From an uncultured Clostridia bacterium (GTDB lineage Bacteria; Bacillota; Clostridia; Oscillospirales; Ruminococcaceae), in assembly GCA_947624745.1 (NCBI GenBank), contig CANQLR010000012.1, positions 1 through 64,000 on the forward strand: a DNA stretch of 64,000 bases, given 5' to 3'. Below, in pieces: positions 9,591-17,527 of this stretch. Each line of letters begins with the position of its first letter. The stretch's first letter is position 1. The translations under genes were made by a program, and so were the position numbers. The notes beneath the pieces are model-generated. The model did not search any database. It saw only the letters and a program-made list of their open reading frames with translations, and was not told where the DNA came from.

Positions 9591-11021
9591 ATGGAAGAAA
9601 GAATGGATATTGACGGGATAGCTCCCGAGGAAAACCCCGCGCCGGGCGAGCCCGAGATGACCTCGCCCGAGGCAGGGGCGGAAAATGAGCCCGTTAGCGA
9701 GCCTGTAAACGATACGCCCGCGGGCGGGACTCCCGCAGAGGAGGAACGCGGGGAAAACGCCGAGGAGGCGATAAAGGAGCTTCGGGACCTTGCCGGGGCG
9801 GAGGCGGAGCAGTGGGACTATATGCCCAAGCCGCCGAGAAGACTGAGAAAAAGGAAGGATCACCTGTTTTTAAAGGTGTTCTGCTTCTTCCTTGTGATAT
9901 TTATAATAGTGTTCGGCGCTTCGGCGAGGGCGGTATTCGGCAAGGGGTGGATAAACAGGGTCATCCACCGCGAGCCGGAGAGAAAGACCTTTACCCTGCC
10001 GATCGCGGAATATCCCGAGCTTGAGGACAGATTTTATCAGCCGGACGGGAGATATACCGTCGAGGGGGTTTACGAGGCGGTATCTCCCGCGATAGTCACC
10101 GTCGAGGCGTACGGCGAGGACAGCGCGACGGTGGGGTATACCCAAGGAAGCGGCATTATAATGTCGGAGGACGGGTATATCATCACGAACGCGCATATCG
10201 TAAAGGACGCGACGCTTGCCATAAAGGTCAGGCTTCGTGACGGCGACGAATATTCGGCAAACGTCGTCGGCGCGGACTTCAAGAGCGACATCGCGGTCAT
10301 TAAAATCGAGGCGAACGGGCTTTATGCCGCGCAGTTCGGCGATTCGGACAAGGTAGTCATGGGCGAGCAGGTCGTGGCGATAGGCTCTCCCGCAGGGCTT
10401 GAAAGCAGCGTCACGAACGGCATAGCGTCGGGGCTTGACAGAATGATAAGAGTGCAGCAGGAGAACATCTCGATGTCCTGCATACAGATAGACGCGGCGA
10501 TAAACCCCGGAAACTCGGGCGGCGCGCTCGTAAATATGTGGGGGCAGGTAATCGGGATAACCTCCTCGAAGCTCGACGCGCTCGAATACGACAACATAGG
10601 GTTCGCCATCGAGATGTCGGCGGCAAAGCCTATCGTTGAGGAGCTCATCGAAAACGGCGAGGTGCTCGGCAGGCCGAGAGTCGGCATTTCGTTCTATGAG
10701 ATTTCCGACTCCTACGCCGAGGTCAACGGAACCCCCGCGGGGCTTGAGATCGCGGAGATAATGCCCGACTGCGACATCGCGAACACGGAGCTTCAGGTGG
10801 GCGATTACATCACCGAGATGAACGGGGTGAAGGTGCGCTCGGCGGACGACGTTTACGGAGTTATTCTGAAGCTGCACCCCGGCGACGAGGTGACAGCGAA
10901 GGTGGTAAGGCTGCTCCCGACCGGAAGGACGAAGGAGTTTGAGATAACATTTAAGCTGATGGAGGATAACTCGGCGTTTGTGGATAATGATGAGCCGGAG
11001 ACGGAGGATGTGGAGGAGTAG
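9591..11021 (+). CDS. HtrA/DegP-like membrane-anchored serine protease
   Basis: A 476-residue S1C protease. An acidic, proline-rich cytoplasmic part (1-85) is followed by basic residues and one membrane helix (about 92-112), then a trypsin-like domain facing outside. The catalytic triad is His202 (ITNAHIV), Asp233 (KSDIAVIKI) and Ser309 (INPGNSGGALVN). One PDZ domain covers about 362-450. Such proteases degrade misfolded envelope proteins. The long acidic N-terminal extension is unusual for the family. It is probably expressed with the response regulator at 7794. Confidence 0.95.
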   Translation: MEERMDIDGIAPEENPAPGEPEMTSPEAGAENEPVSEPVNDTPAGGTPAEEERGENAEEAIKELRDLAGAEAEQWDYMPKPPRRLRKRKDHLFLKVFCFFLVIFIIVFGASARAVFGKGWINRVIHREPERKTFTLPIAEYPELEDRFYQPDGRYTVEGVYEAVSPAIVTVEAYGEDSATVGYTQGSGIIMSEDGYIITNAHIVKDATLAIKVRLRDGDEYSANVVGADFKSDIAVIKIEANGLYAAQFGDSDKVVMGEQVVAIGSPAGLESSVTNGIASGLDRMIRVQQENISMSCIQIDAAINPGNSGGALVNMWGQVIGITSSKLDALEYDNIGFAIEMSAAKPIVEELIENGEVLGRPRVGISFYEISDSYAEVNGTPAGLEIAEIMPDCDIANTELQVGDYITEMNGVKVRSADDVYGVILKLHPGDEVTAKVVRLLPTGRTKEFEITFKLMEDNSAFVDNDEPETEDVEE

Positions 11022-11575
11022 GGGGCGAAGCCCCCGCCGGCCACTCCGTGGCCGGTGGGCCGGGAGGCATAGCCTTCTGGCCGCACGGAGCGAAGCGACG
11101 GGCAGGGGCTTCGACCTCCGTGCGTTCAGCACCTTGCTAAATTTTGTTAAAGCCCCAACTTTGCGTATAAGGTATTCGCTCGCAGGCGAGCTCATGCTAT
11201 TTTGAGTGCCCTCCCCCTCTGAATCTTGAGCAGAACTGTAGCGTTGTGAAGCCCCCTCCCGGTGGGAGGGGGCTTGATATTTCGTCAAAGTTGTTTCCCC
11301 GCGGCTCTGCCCTCTGACTTCTGTATTCTGCGCGTCTGGTGGGGCGAAGCCCGGGCGGCAGCGGAGCTGCCGCCATGCCGTCCCCGCTTGCGGGGACGGC
11401 GGTGCGCCTGCAAAGCAGGCGCACACGGGCTTCGCCCACCGCAGCGCCCTGCAGACCCCGCGCGGCGAAGCCCCGTAGCGCCCACTCCGTAGGCGCTACC
11501 TGCGCACTTCGTGCGCAGGGTCGGCAGCAAAGCTGCCGACCGGGGCTTCGCCCCCGCCAACGCCCGTTTCCCCAC
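11022..11575. repeat. GC-rich intergenic hairpin mosaic, copy 1
   Basis: No gene is present. From left to right it holds a GGCCAC-TCC-GTGGCC hairpin (near 11041), the recurrent block with GGTATTCGCT and CTCATGCTAT (11169-11216), a CCCTCCCGGTGGGAGGG palindrome (11263-11279), a pyrimidine tract CTCTGACTTCTG (11304-11332), and a hairpin array (11338-11556). Array members include GCGGCAGC-GGA-GCTGCCGC, GTCCCCGC-TT-GCGGGGAC, GTGCGCCTGC-AAA-GCAGG and TCGGCAGC-AAA-GCTGCCGA. GGGGCTTCGCCCC-like units frame the array. It resembles the copy at 50.7-51.6 kb. Confidence 0.85.
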
Positions 11576-11605
11576 CAAAAAAGCGACACCCCGTGCCGCT
11601 TTTTT
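11576..11605 (-). terminator. Terminator of the P-type-ATPase-like gene
   Basis: Stem GCGACAC/GTGCCGC (11583-11599, one G-T pair) flanked by A6 and T6, so it can work in both directions. It lies just beyond the stop of the minus-strand gene at 11624. Confidence 0.75.
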
Positions 11606-11623
11606 ATTATGCTTTGTTCTGCC

Positions 11624-14278
11624 TTACGTCTTCGGTATCGCCTGCACCACCGCCGTGACGAGGGCGAAGGCGGCGACATAGGAGATGACCGCCGTGGCGC
11701 TCAGTACGCTCGGGAAGATGCCGACGAGCGCGAGCACCACCGCAAGTATTACGCCGAGAACGGCGGAAAGGGTCTGTATCGCGACGCCCATCACTGCGGT
11801 CTTCTGGAGCCGCTTTACGCCGGTAAGGAGCATCGCGAGAGAAGCGAAATGCCCCGAATAGATCATCGGCGAGGACATCTTCTCGACATATGACGTGCAG
11901 GCGTCGTAGTCGCTGTGGTACCTGAACGGCAGGAGCTTGAACATGTTCGGCGCGACCGAGAAAAGCTCGGCTATGCGGGAGATGCTCAAAAGCGAGTCGA
12001 CCGAGCGGAGGATCACCGTCATTCCGCGGCGCTCACAGTCGCGAAGGGCTTTCGCGATGTTCACCGAGGCCTTGAGCTTCACGACGAATATCATCGCGAG
12101 CGAGCCGCCTATCGACAGGTATTGCAGGCTGCAATCGTCCTTGAGATACTGCGCTTCCTTTTCGGAAGAAGGCAGCCCCTCGATCGAATGGCTCTCCATC
12201 AGCGCGCGGTTTCCGAACAGGACCCGCTTGTTTTGTATCCACCCGAGGAGGCCGAGGCCGTCCTCGTAAAGATAGCTCTCGACCGGGAAGAGCATTTCCG
12301 TCTTTCCCTTTATCATCTTGTAAAACGTCGGGCGAAGTATGCTCTCGGTCTGGCAGCAGAGCGATGCCGCGTAGATTATGCCGTCCTCGATCGGCGTTTT
12401 CCTGGTGGGCTTGATGTTTATTATCTCGACCATGCCGTCCGGGAAAAGGTCTATCGCGTCGACCAAAAGCGAGTTGGTGTCGGCAAATTTATCCACTGCC
12501 GAGTAGCCGAGCATCACCGCCGACTGCTGCATATATTTTCTTGAGCCCTTTGCAAGGGGGATATTCGTGACGAGCATCATTCCCGCGGCGGAGCAGAGGC
12601 AGTAGGTCCCGGCCGCGCAGGAGAGCCCGAACAGAGCCATTCTTGCGGGGGCGTTGACCCCGTCGGGGTGCAGAAACGCCGTGATGACACCCACGACTAT
12701 CGAGATCAGGGTGATTATCGGGACGTAGTAGCGGCAGAACGAGTCGGTCATGTCGGCCGAGTAGCTGTTTTTGATGAAATCGCTGACAAATTCCGTCTTT
12801 CTTGCGGTCGTGAGGGACGGGAAATCGGTCAGGGCTCCCTTTGTGAATTTCGCCGCGACGTCCTCGTCGTCGATGTGCATGACCGCGTATTTCGAGTAGC
12901 CTCCCGAGACGTATTCAAAGTTTCGCTCGGTGCGGGTGACTATAAGAAGCTTTCCGAGAGTGTTCACCAAAAGACCTATGACGGCGGCGCAGATGTAGAC
13001 GTTCGCGCTGCCGAGCTGCACAAGCTCGGTGTCGGTAAGAAGCGCTATCCCCGAGCCTATCGAGAACAGGGCCGCGACGGCGGCAAGGCTGTCGCTGTCC
13101 GCTTTAAGCGTAAAGAGCTTTTTCAGGCCGACCGCCAAAACCGTATAGCTGACGAAGCAGGCGGCAAGGCCGATCACAACGTTCACGAAAAGATAGGGCA
13201 TACCCTGGTTTTCGGCCTTCGAGAGAACGCCGACGAGCGGCAGGCCGAGGTCGTTCGCGACGGCGATGTACGCGCTCACAATGGACGCGACCAGAAGCAC
13301 GCAGAGCCGCACGACAAGGCTCGCCTTAAGCGACGATATGCTCCCCGCCATGTCCTTTGCCTGCTCGAAATTCATGAAGTCGGCGACCTCGTCCTTTTTC
13401 GGGGTCTCGTCCTCCTCCTCGCCCGAGATGACGAACTGCTTCACCCTCTCGCGGCGCTTGGCGTTTAAGTAGTTTATCCTTTCCTCCTCGGTCGCGTTCT
13501 CGTCGAGCCCTATTTCGGTGTTCGGGAGTATCTTCGAGCCGATGTCGAGGTCTATATCCTCAATTGACGCGCGGTTGACCGGCGGCACCTTCGATTCGCG
13601 GTGCGATTTCCCGCCGCGCTCCTTTTTGAGCCTTAAAAGGTTTTCCATTATCGCTGTGTTCGAACCGTTTTCCTTGAGGGGGCGGATCGGCTGCTCGGTG
13701 CGCTTAATCTGCTCCTCGACGGCGGTGACCTTCGGCTCCTCCGGCGGCGCGGGCCTCGGCTGAACGGGTTCCGGCTCGGGGACGGGAGGCTCGTTATTAA
13801 CGGGAGAAACGCTCGGCTCCTCCTCCAAAACGCGCTCCAAAACGTCGGTGCCCTGCTCTGTCGCGCTGGCGTGGCGAAGCCCGAGCTCCTCGTCAGGCTC
13901 TATCTCCTCGGGAGCGTCGCCGTGAAGGTTTGCCGTCGCCAAAAGATCGCTTATGACGGCGGTCCTGTCCGATTCCGGCCGCTGCGAAAACTCGGGTATA
14001 GGCGGCTCGGCTGCCTGTTCGGAAACGGGCTTGGGCTCGGCCTCGGCGCCCTCCTCATCGGCGGGGGTGAAGGCGTAGGCGTTGTCGCCTATCTCCAAAA
14101 CGTCCTCGATCATCTCGGTCTTGGGGGTGAATTTCCCCGAGGGCAGAGAGGGCTCGCTTTCGCGGTGCTCAAGACTGTCGATGAGCGCGTCGATGTCGAC
14201 CGAGGAGCCGTCCTTCGGGCCTCCCGATTTTTTGGAATATTCGTTTATGATATCGTCTACCGTAAAATTCTTGTCCAT
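11624..14278 (-). CDS. P-type-ATPase-like membrane protein lacking catalytic motifs
   Basis: 884 residues. Residues 1-310 are acidic, proline-rich and probably disordered. From about 318 there are several membrane segments, arranged like a P1B metal ATPase: two pairs of helices, a helix pair at 518-572, a cytoplasmic part, and two final helices (about 826-880). The region LAKGSRKYMQQSAVMLGY to VDAIDLFPDG aligns by eye with the segment before the phosphorylation motif, but DKTGT is replaced by DAIDL (608-612). VLFGNRALMESHSI resembles the nucleotide domain, while TGDN is replaced by RSVDS (758-762) and no GDGxNDxP is seen. The CPx metal motif is also missing. It should therefore not pump ions and may be a scaffold or sensor. 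It is 33 bp after rlmB. The relationship is by eye and needs a profile search. Confidence 0.65.
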   Translation of the reverse strand: MDKNFTVDDIINEYSKKSGGPKDGSSVDIDALIDSLEHRESEPSLPSGKFTPKTEMIEDVLEIGDNAYAFTPADEEGAEAEPKPVSEQAAEPPIPEFSQRPESDRTAVISDLLATANLHGDAPEEIEPDEELGLRHASATEQGTDVLERVLEEEPSVSPVNNEPPVPEPEPVQPRPAPPEEPKVTAVEEQIKRTEQPIRPLKENGSNTAIMENLLRLKKERGGKSHRESKVPPVNRASIEDIDLDIGSKILPNTEIGLDENATEEERINYLNAKRRERVKQFVISGEEEDETPKKDEVADFMNFEQAKDMAGSISSLKASLVVRLCVLLVASIVSAYIAVANDLGLPLVGVLSKAENQGMPYLFVNVVIGLAACFVSYTVLAVGLKKLFTLKADSDSLAAVAALFSIGSGIALLTDTELVQLGSANVYICAAVIGLLVNTLGKLLIVTRTERNFEYVSGGYSKYAVMHIDDEDVAAKFTKGALTDFPSLTTARKTEFVSDFIKNSYSADMTDSFCRYYVPIITLISIVVGVITAFLHPDGVNAPARMALFGLSCAAGTYCLCSAAGMMLVTNIPLAKGSRKYMQQSAVMLGYSAVDKFADTNSLLVDAIDLFPDGMVEIINIKPTRKTPIEDGIIYAASLCCQTESILRPTFYKMIKGKTEMLFPVESYLYEDGLGLLGWIQNKRVLFGNRALMESHSIEGLPSSEKEAQYLKDDCSLQYLSIGGSLAMIFVVKLKASVNIAKALRDCERRGMTVILRSVDSLLSISRIAELFSVAPNMFKLLPFRYHSDYDACTSYVEKMSSPMIYSGHFASLAMLLTGVKRLQKTAVMGVAIQTLSAVLGVILAVVLALVGIFPSVLSATAVISYVAAFALVTAVVQAIPKT

Positions 14279-14311
14279 ATTGACCTCCGTTTCAGATGAT
14301 ATTTCCCGGGG

Positions 14312-15067
14312 CTAAGGCTCTGAGCGCTGCCTTAACGCCTCGTACATGAATATCCCGGCCGCGACCGAAGCGTTTAACGAGGTTATCTTCCCCTTAAGCG
14401 GCAGCCGCAGCATAAAGTCGCATTTTTCGGATATGAGCCGACCCATTCCGAAGCCCTCCGAGCCTATCACCAAAGCGATCGCGCCGGTGAGGTCGGTCTT
14501 TGTATAGTCCTCGCCCGAGGCGTCGGTGCCGTATATCCACACGCCGGCCTGCTTCAGCTCGTCTATCGCGGAGGAAAGATTTGAGACCCGCGCTATTTTG
14601 ACGTAGCTCGCCGCGCCCGCAGAGGTCTTATAGACCGTCTCGCCGAGGGCCGCCGAGCGCCTCTTCGGAATTATCACCCCGTGGGCGCCGGCGCATTCGG
14701 CGGTGCGGATTATCGCGCCGAGGTTGTGAGGGTCCTCGATCTCGTCGCAGATGATTATGAACGGCTTTTCGCCGCGCGCTTCGGCCTCTTTTAAGATGTC
14801 CGAGACCTCGCAGTATTCGGCGCAGGAGCCGAGCGCCGCGACCCCCTGGTGGGACGCGCCGTTTGAGAGCTGGTCGAGCTTTTTGGGGCTGACCTGCTTT
14901 ATCACAGCGCCCTTTTCCTTCGCAAGAGCGCATATGAGAGGGATCGAGCCGCCCTCGCCGGAAATATACAGGGTGTCTATCTGCCTGCCCGAGCGGAGAG
15001 CCTCGAGCACGGGGTTTCGCCCGACGATGAGCCCGCGGCCGCCGGCGGTGTCGTTTTTACCTTCCAA
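14312..15067 (-). CDS. rlmB: 23S rRNA 2'-O-methyltransferase RlmB (TrmH/SpoU family)
   Basis: A 251-residue SpoU-family enzyme that methylates a ribose in 23S rRNA using SAM. The N-terminal substrate domain begins at GLIVGRNPVLEAL. The knotted SPOUT domain carries motif 1 DPHNLGAIIRTAECAGA, motif 2 ALVIGSEGFGM and motif 3 LPLKGKITSLNASVAAGI. The start is TTG at 15067, with AAGGA nine bases upstream and no better start nearby. A sigma-A promoter lies at 15105-15133. A tRNA-modifying SpoU paralog cannot be fully excluded. Confidence 0.93.
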   Translation of the reverse strand: MEGKNDTAGGRGLIVGRNPVLEALRSGRQIDTLYISGEGGSIPLICALAKEKGAVIKQVSPKKLDQLSNGASHQGVAALGSCAEYCEVSDILKEAEARGEKPFIIICDEIEDPHNLGAIIRTAECAGAHGVIIPKRRSAALGETVYKTSAGAASYVKIARVSNLSSAIDELKQAGVWIYGTDASGEDYTKTDLTGAIALVIGSEGFGMGRLISEKCDFMLRLPLKGKITSLNASVAAGIFMYEALRQRSEP

Positions 15068-15104
15068 AGCTTACAGTCCTTCAAATAATAATATAGATAT
15101 ACTT

Positions 15105-15133
15105 ATTATAGCACACTTTCGGGCATTTGAAAA
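15105..15133 (-). promoter_or_regulatory. Sigma-A promoter of rlmB
   Basis: On the minus strand TTTTCA (15128-15133), a 17-bp spacer, and TATAAT (15105-15110), about 38 bp before the TTG start. It probably also drives the gene at 11624-14278. Confidence 0.7.
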
Positions 15134-15168
15134 GTACCTTTTTTCGGTCAAAATCAACAAAATATTCC

Positions 15169-15441
15169 TTACATTTTTGTGTAAAGAACCAACACTATCA
15201 TCAGCGCCGCGAGAGTTACGCCAAGGCTCAGCGCCAAAACCGCCACCGCCGCCCGAAAACGGGGCGAGGGTCGGGGCTTATCCTTCGGCTCGAACTCGCG
15301 GAGGTACTCCTCCTCAATGGAGCCGAGCTCCTTGGGGTCGGGGCAGTCGGAGCCGGAGCGCAGAAACAGCACCGCTCGCTCGATGTGGCGGCTGTTCGGG
15401 CTTTTTATTTCGATGATCCTTTTGGAAACGCCTTTTATCAT
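15169..15441 (-). CDS. Small protein with C-terminal membrane helix, unknown
   Basis: 90 residues; not recognised. The first 60 are charged and cytoplasmic-like (IIEIKSPNSRHIERAVLF near the start). The last 25 form a hydrophobic helix ending LVLYTKM, so a tail-anchored topology is likely. GAGGTCGATC precedes the ATG. It is upstream of rlmB on the same strand. Confidence 0.6.
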   Translation of the reverse strand: MIKGVSKRIIEIKSPNSRHIERAVLFLRSGSDCPDPKELGSIEEEYLREFEPKDKPRPSPRFRAAVAVLALSLGVTLAALMIVLVLYTKM

Positions 15442-15544
15442 GATCGACCTCGATTCTTGGTTATTTTCGGAAGCTCTGACGAAATAAGTATTGCTTACCG
15501 AGGGGAAGGTTATACAGGCGGTAATCCCGATTTTTAACTTTCGC

Positions 15545-15780
15545 GTTGAAAAAAGCGTTGAAAATGTTGAAAACTTTCCGCTTTACCCCGCAGAAATGTT
15601 GAAAACTCGGTTGAAAAGTTGGAAGTTGCGGGGTTTGGGGAGGGCGGTTTTCAACGTTTCCGATATTTTACATATACCCCGCGTAAAAATTCGGCTATTC
15701 ACCGAAAATCCCGCGAGGCAAAAAACCGGGGAGCGGCAAAGGCGCAAATTCCGCGGAAAATTTCATTAACCGGTTGAAAA
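15545..15780. repeat. Cluster of seven GTTGAAAA octamers
   Basis: GTTGAAAA occurs at 15545, 15557, 15566, 15598, 15610 and 15773 on the plus strand and inverted at 15648. It lies in a gene-free stretch (15442-15937). Spacings are short (9-38 bp) except for the last. It could be an array of protein-binding sites. No DnaA box (TTATCCACA) accompanies it. Nothing else is recognised in this spacer apart from a terminator near its right end. Confidence 0.6.
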
Positions 15781-15877
15781 TTCAGAAGGTTAGGGGTCGG
15801 CGGGACAGCCCCGAGTTTCGGAGGACGCGCGGCGGGCTGTCCGAAAAAGCGGACAGATATGCAGGTAAATGTATAGG

Positions 15878-15912
15878 CTTCAAAAAAATGTAAAAGCCGC
15901 GCCCGACGCGGC
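15878..15912 (-). terminator. Terminator of the DUF6062 gene
   Basis: Stem GCCGCG/CGCGGC (15896-15912, 5-nt loop) followed on the minus strand by T-rich sequence including T4 and T7. It lies 26 bp beyond the stop at 15938. Confidence 0.75.
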
Positions 15913-15937
15913 ACGGCTGAATGTTAATAGGATTAAG

Positions 15938-16633
15938 TTACTGCTTCGGCTTGCGGCCGGTCAGGAATTCGACCGAGCGCTCGACGGCGTCGCGGGAGTT
16001 GCCCCAATCGGCGTTCTCGCCGTTGTTGCGGTAGTCAAACATCGAGCAGAAGTGGCTGACGTCCTTATATAAAAGCTCCACCTGATTTGTGCCGAGCGCC
16101 AAAACGTCGTCCCAAAAATCGAGAGCGGTGCGCTTATCCAAGGCCTCGGGCGCGGCGGAAAGCAGCATTTCGGCGTGGGGCATACAGATGTAGGGCTGGC
16201 TGCGGAAGAGCTCTTTAAATTCCTTAGAGTTTTTATACATGTCGAAGACGGTGACCATCAGCCGCTCCATCGCCCATGTCACCTTCGAGCAGACGAAGCA
16301 GGTCTCGTTCGTCTTGGCGAGGTTTTTTGCGCGCTTTTGCTTGTTGTCGAAGAGCCCCTGCTTGGTGAAAACCTCGCGCTTGACCGTTTCGAGGCGGGTC
16401 TGGAGCATCAGGGCGAGGGAGAGGCGGTTTTTCTGGGCGAGCATCTGGTCGAAGTGCACCTTGCAGAAGCCGAGGCGGTTGGTCTCGATGCGGACGTCAG
16501 GCTCCATCATCGCCGCGCCCATTATGTATTCGACGGTGCGCTTTTCGAGCATGTCCCTCATGCGGCAGATCGGGCAGCCTTCCCGCGGCTCAAAAATTTC
16601 GTTTACGGGGATCGTGAGTATTGATTCTCGCAT
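15938..16633 (-). CDS. DUF6062 family protein
   Basis: A 231-residue cytoplasmic protein typical of clostridial genomes. It has paired Cys/His motifs CPICRM (near 20), GFCKVH, CFVCSK and ICMPH, which suggest one or two bound metal ions, probably zinc. The function of the family is not known to me. GAGGTGATATT precedes the ATG. It is transcribed divergently from the DNA glycosylase gene, from promoters that overlap at their -10 boxes. Confidence 0.8.
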   Translation of the reverse strand: MRESILTIPVNEIFEPREGCPICRMRDMLEKRTVEYIMGAAMMEPDVRIETNRLGFCKVHFDQMLAQKNRLSLALMLQTRLETVKREVFTKQGLFDNKQKRAKNLAKTNETCFVCSKVTWAMERLMVTVFDMYKNSKEFKELFRSQPYICMPHAEMLLSAAPEALDKRTALDFWDDVLALGTNQVELLYKDVSHFCSMFDYRNNGENADWGNSRDAVERSVEFLTGRKPKQ

Positions 16634-16653
16634 AATATCACCTCAAAAAATTG

Positions 16654-16703
16654 TTGCAAAATTTCTTACATTATATTATAATATGGTTCGGAGATAAAAT
16701 CAA
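16654..16703. promoter_or_regulatory. Overlapping divergent sigma-A promoters
   Basis: Plus strand: TTGCAA (16654-16659), 17 bp, TATAAT (16677-16682), driving the glycosylase. Minus strand: TTGATT (16698-16703), 17 bp, TATAAT (16675-16680), driving the DUF6062 gene. The two -10 boxes share four base pairs, so polymerase can occupy only one at a time. Confidence 0.85.
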
Positions 16704-16714
16704 GGGGTGATTTG

Positions 16715-17527
16715 ATGAAATACGAAATATCGGGAAATAATATACTGCTTTTCGAGCCGGACCTTATTTTGGACGAGGTGCTCGACACGGGGCAGGCGTT
16801 CGGGTGGGAGAAGACAGCGCCGGGGCACTATCGGGGGTACTGCCTCGACGAATATTTGGAGATCGAGGGGGAGGACGGGAGGTTCACTCTTCGGGACACT
16901 TCGGAGGAGGCGTTTTTGAAGGTCTGGGCGAAGTATTTCGACCTTGAGACCGACTATGCGGCGCTTCGCAGGGAATATTCCGCCGCAGACCCGACTTTAA
17001 AGGAGGCCTGCGAATTTTCGCGGGGGATAAGGCTTCTTAGGCAGGACGGCTGGGAGGCGCTTTTGAGCTTTATTTTTTCCTCGAATAACAACATCACGAG
17101 GATAAAGGGGATAATATCCCGCCTGCGGGAGCACTACGGGCACTTCCCGACGGCCGAGGAGCTTTGCCGCGAGACCCCCGAGAGCCTCGGGTTTTTGCGC
17201 TCCGGCTTTAGGGCGAGGTACTGCGTCGACGCGGCGAAGAAGGTCGCGGGCGGGGAGATAGATCTCGGCAAAATCCCGGAAATGCCATATGAGGAGGCGA
17301 AAAAAACGCTCATGGGGATATGCGGCGTGGGGCCGAAGGTCGCCGACTGCGCGCTTTTGAGCGGCTTCGGAAAGACCGAGGCGTTCCCGATGGACGTCTG
17401 GATGAAGCGGGTCATGGAGAGATACTACCCGGGGGGATTCCCGGAGGAGCTATACCGGACGAGGGGGATAGCGCAGCTTTACCTGTTTAACTACATAAGA
17501 AAGTCGGAGGAGGCGGCAAGGGTTTGA
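16715..17527 (+). CDS. 8-oxoguanine DNA glycosylase/AP lyase (OGG1-type)
   Basis: 270 residues with an OGG N-terminal domain (about 1-110, including DTGQAFGW) and a HhH-GPD domain. The hairpin-helix-hairpin GICGVGPKVADC provides the catalytic lysine Lys208, and the aspartate of FPMDVWM is Asp227. SSNNNITRI is also typical. It should remove oxidised guanine from DNA and nick the strand. I placed the start at the ATG at 16715, five bases after AGGGGTGA, rather than the TTG one codon earlier. Its stop overlaps the TTG start of the next gene. Confidence 0.92.
   Translation: MKYEISGNNILLFEPDLILDEVLDTGQAFGWEKTAPGHYRGYCLDEYLEIEGEDGRFTLRDTSEEAFLKVWAKYFDLETDYAALRREYSAADPTLKEACEFSRGIRLLRQDGWEALLSFIFSSNNNITRIKGIISRLREHYGHFPTAEELCRETPESLGFLRSGFRARYCVDAAKKVAGGEIDLGKIPEMPYEEAKKTLMGICGVGPKVADCALLSGFGKTEAFPMDVWMKRVMERYYPGGFPEELYRTRGIAQLYLFNYIRKSEEAARV

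Noticed and set aside
9870-11426. A 518-codon minus-strand frame opposite the HtrA gene and the first repeat mosaic
   Set aside because: It crosses from antisense HtrA into hairpin repeats and has no ribosome site; the HtrA triad and PDZ on the other strand are unambiguous.
15442-15937. A replication origin at the GTTGAAAA cluster
   Set aside because: No DnaA boxes, no dnaA, dnaN or recF genes and no AT-rich unwinding region were seen nearby.
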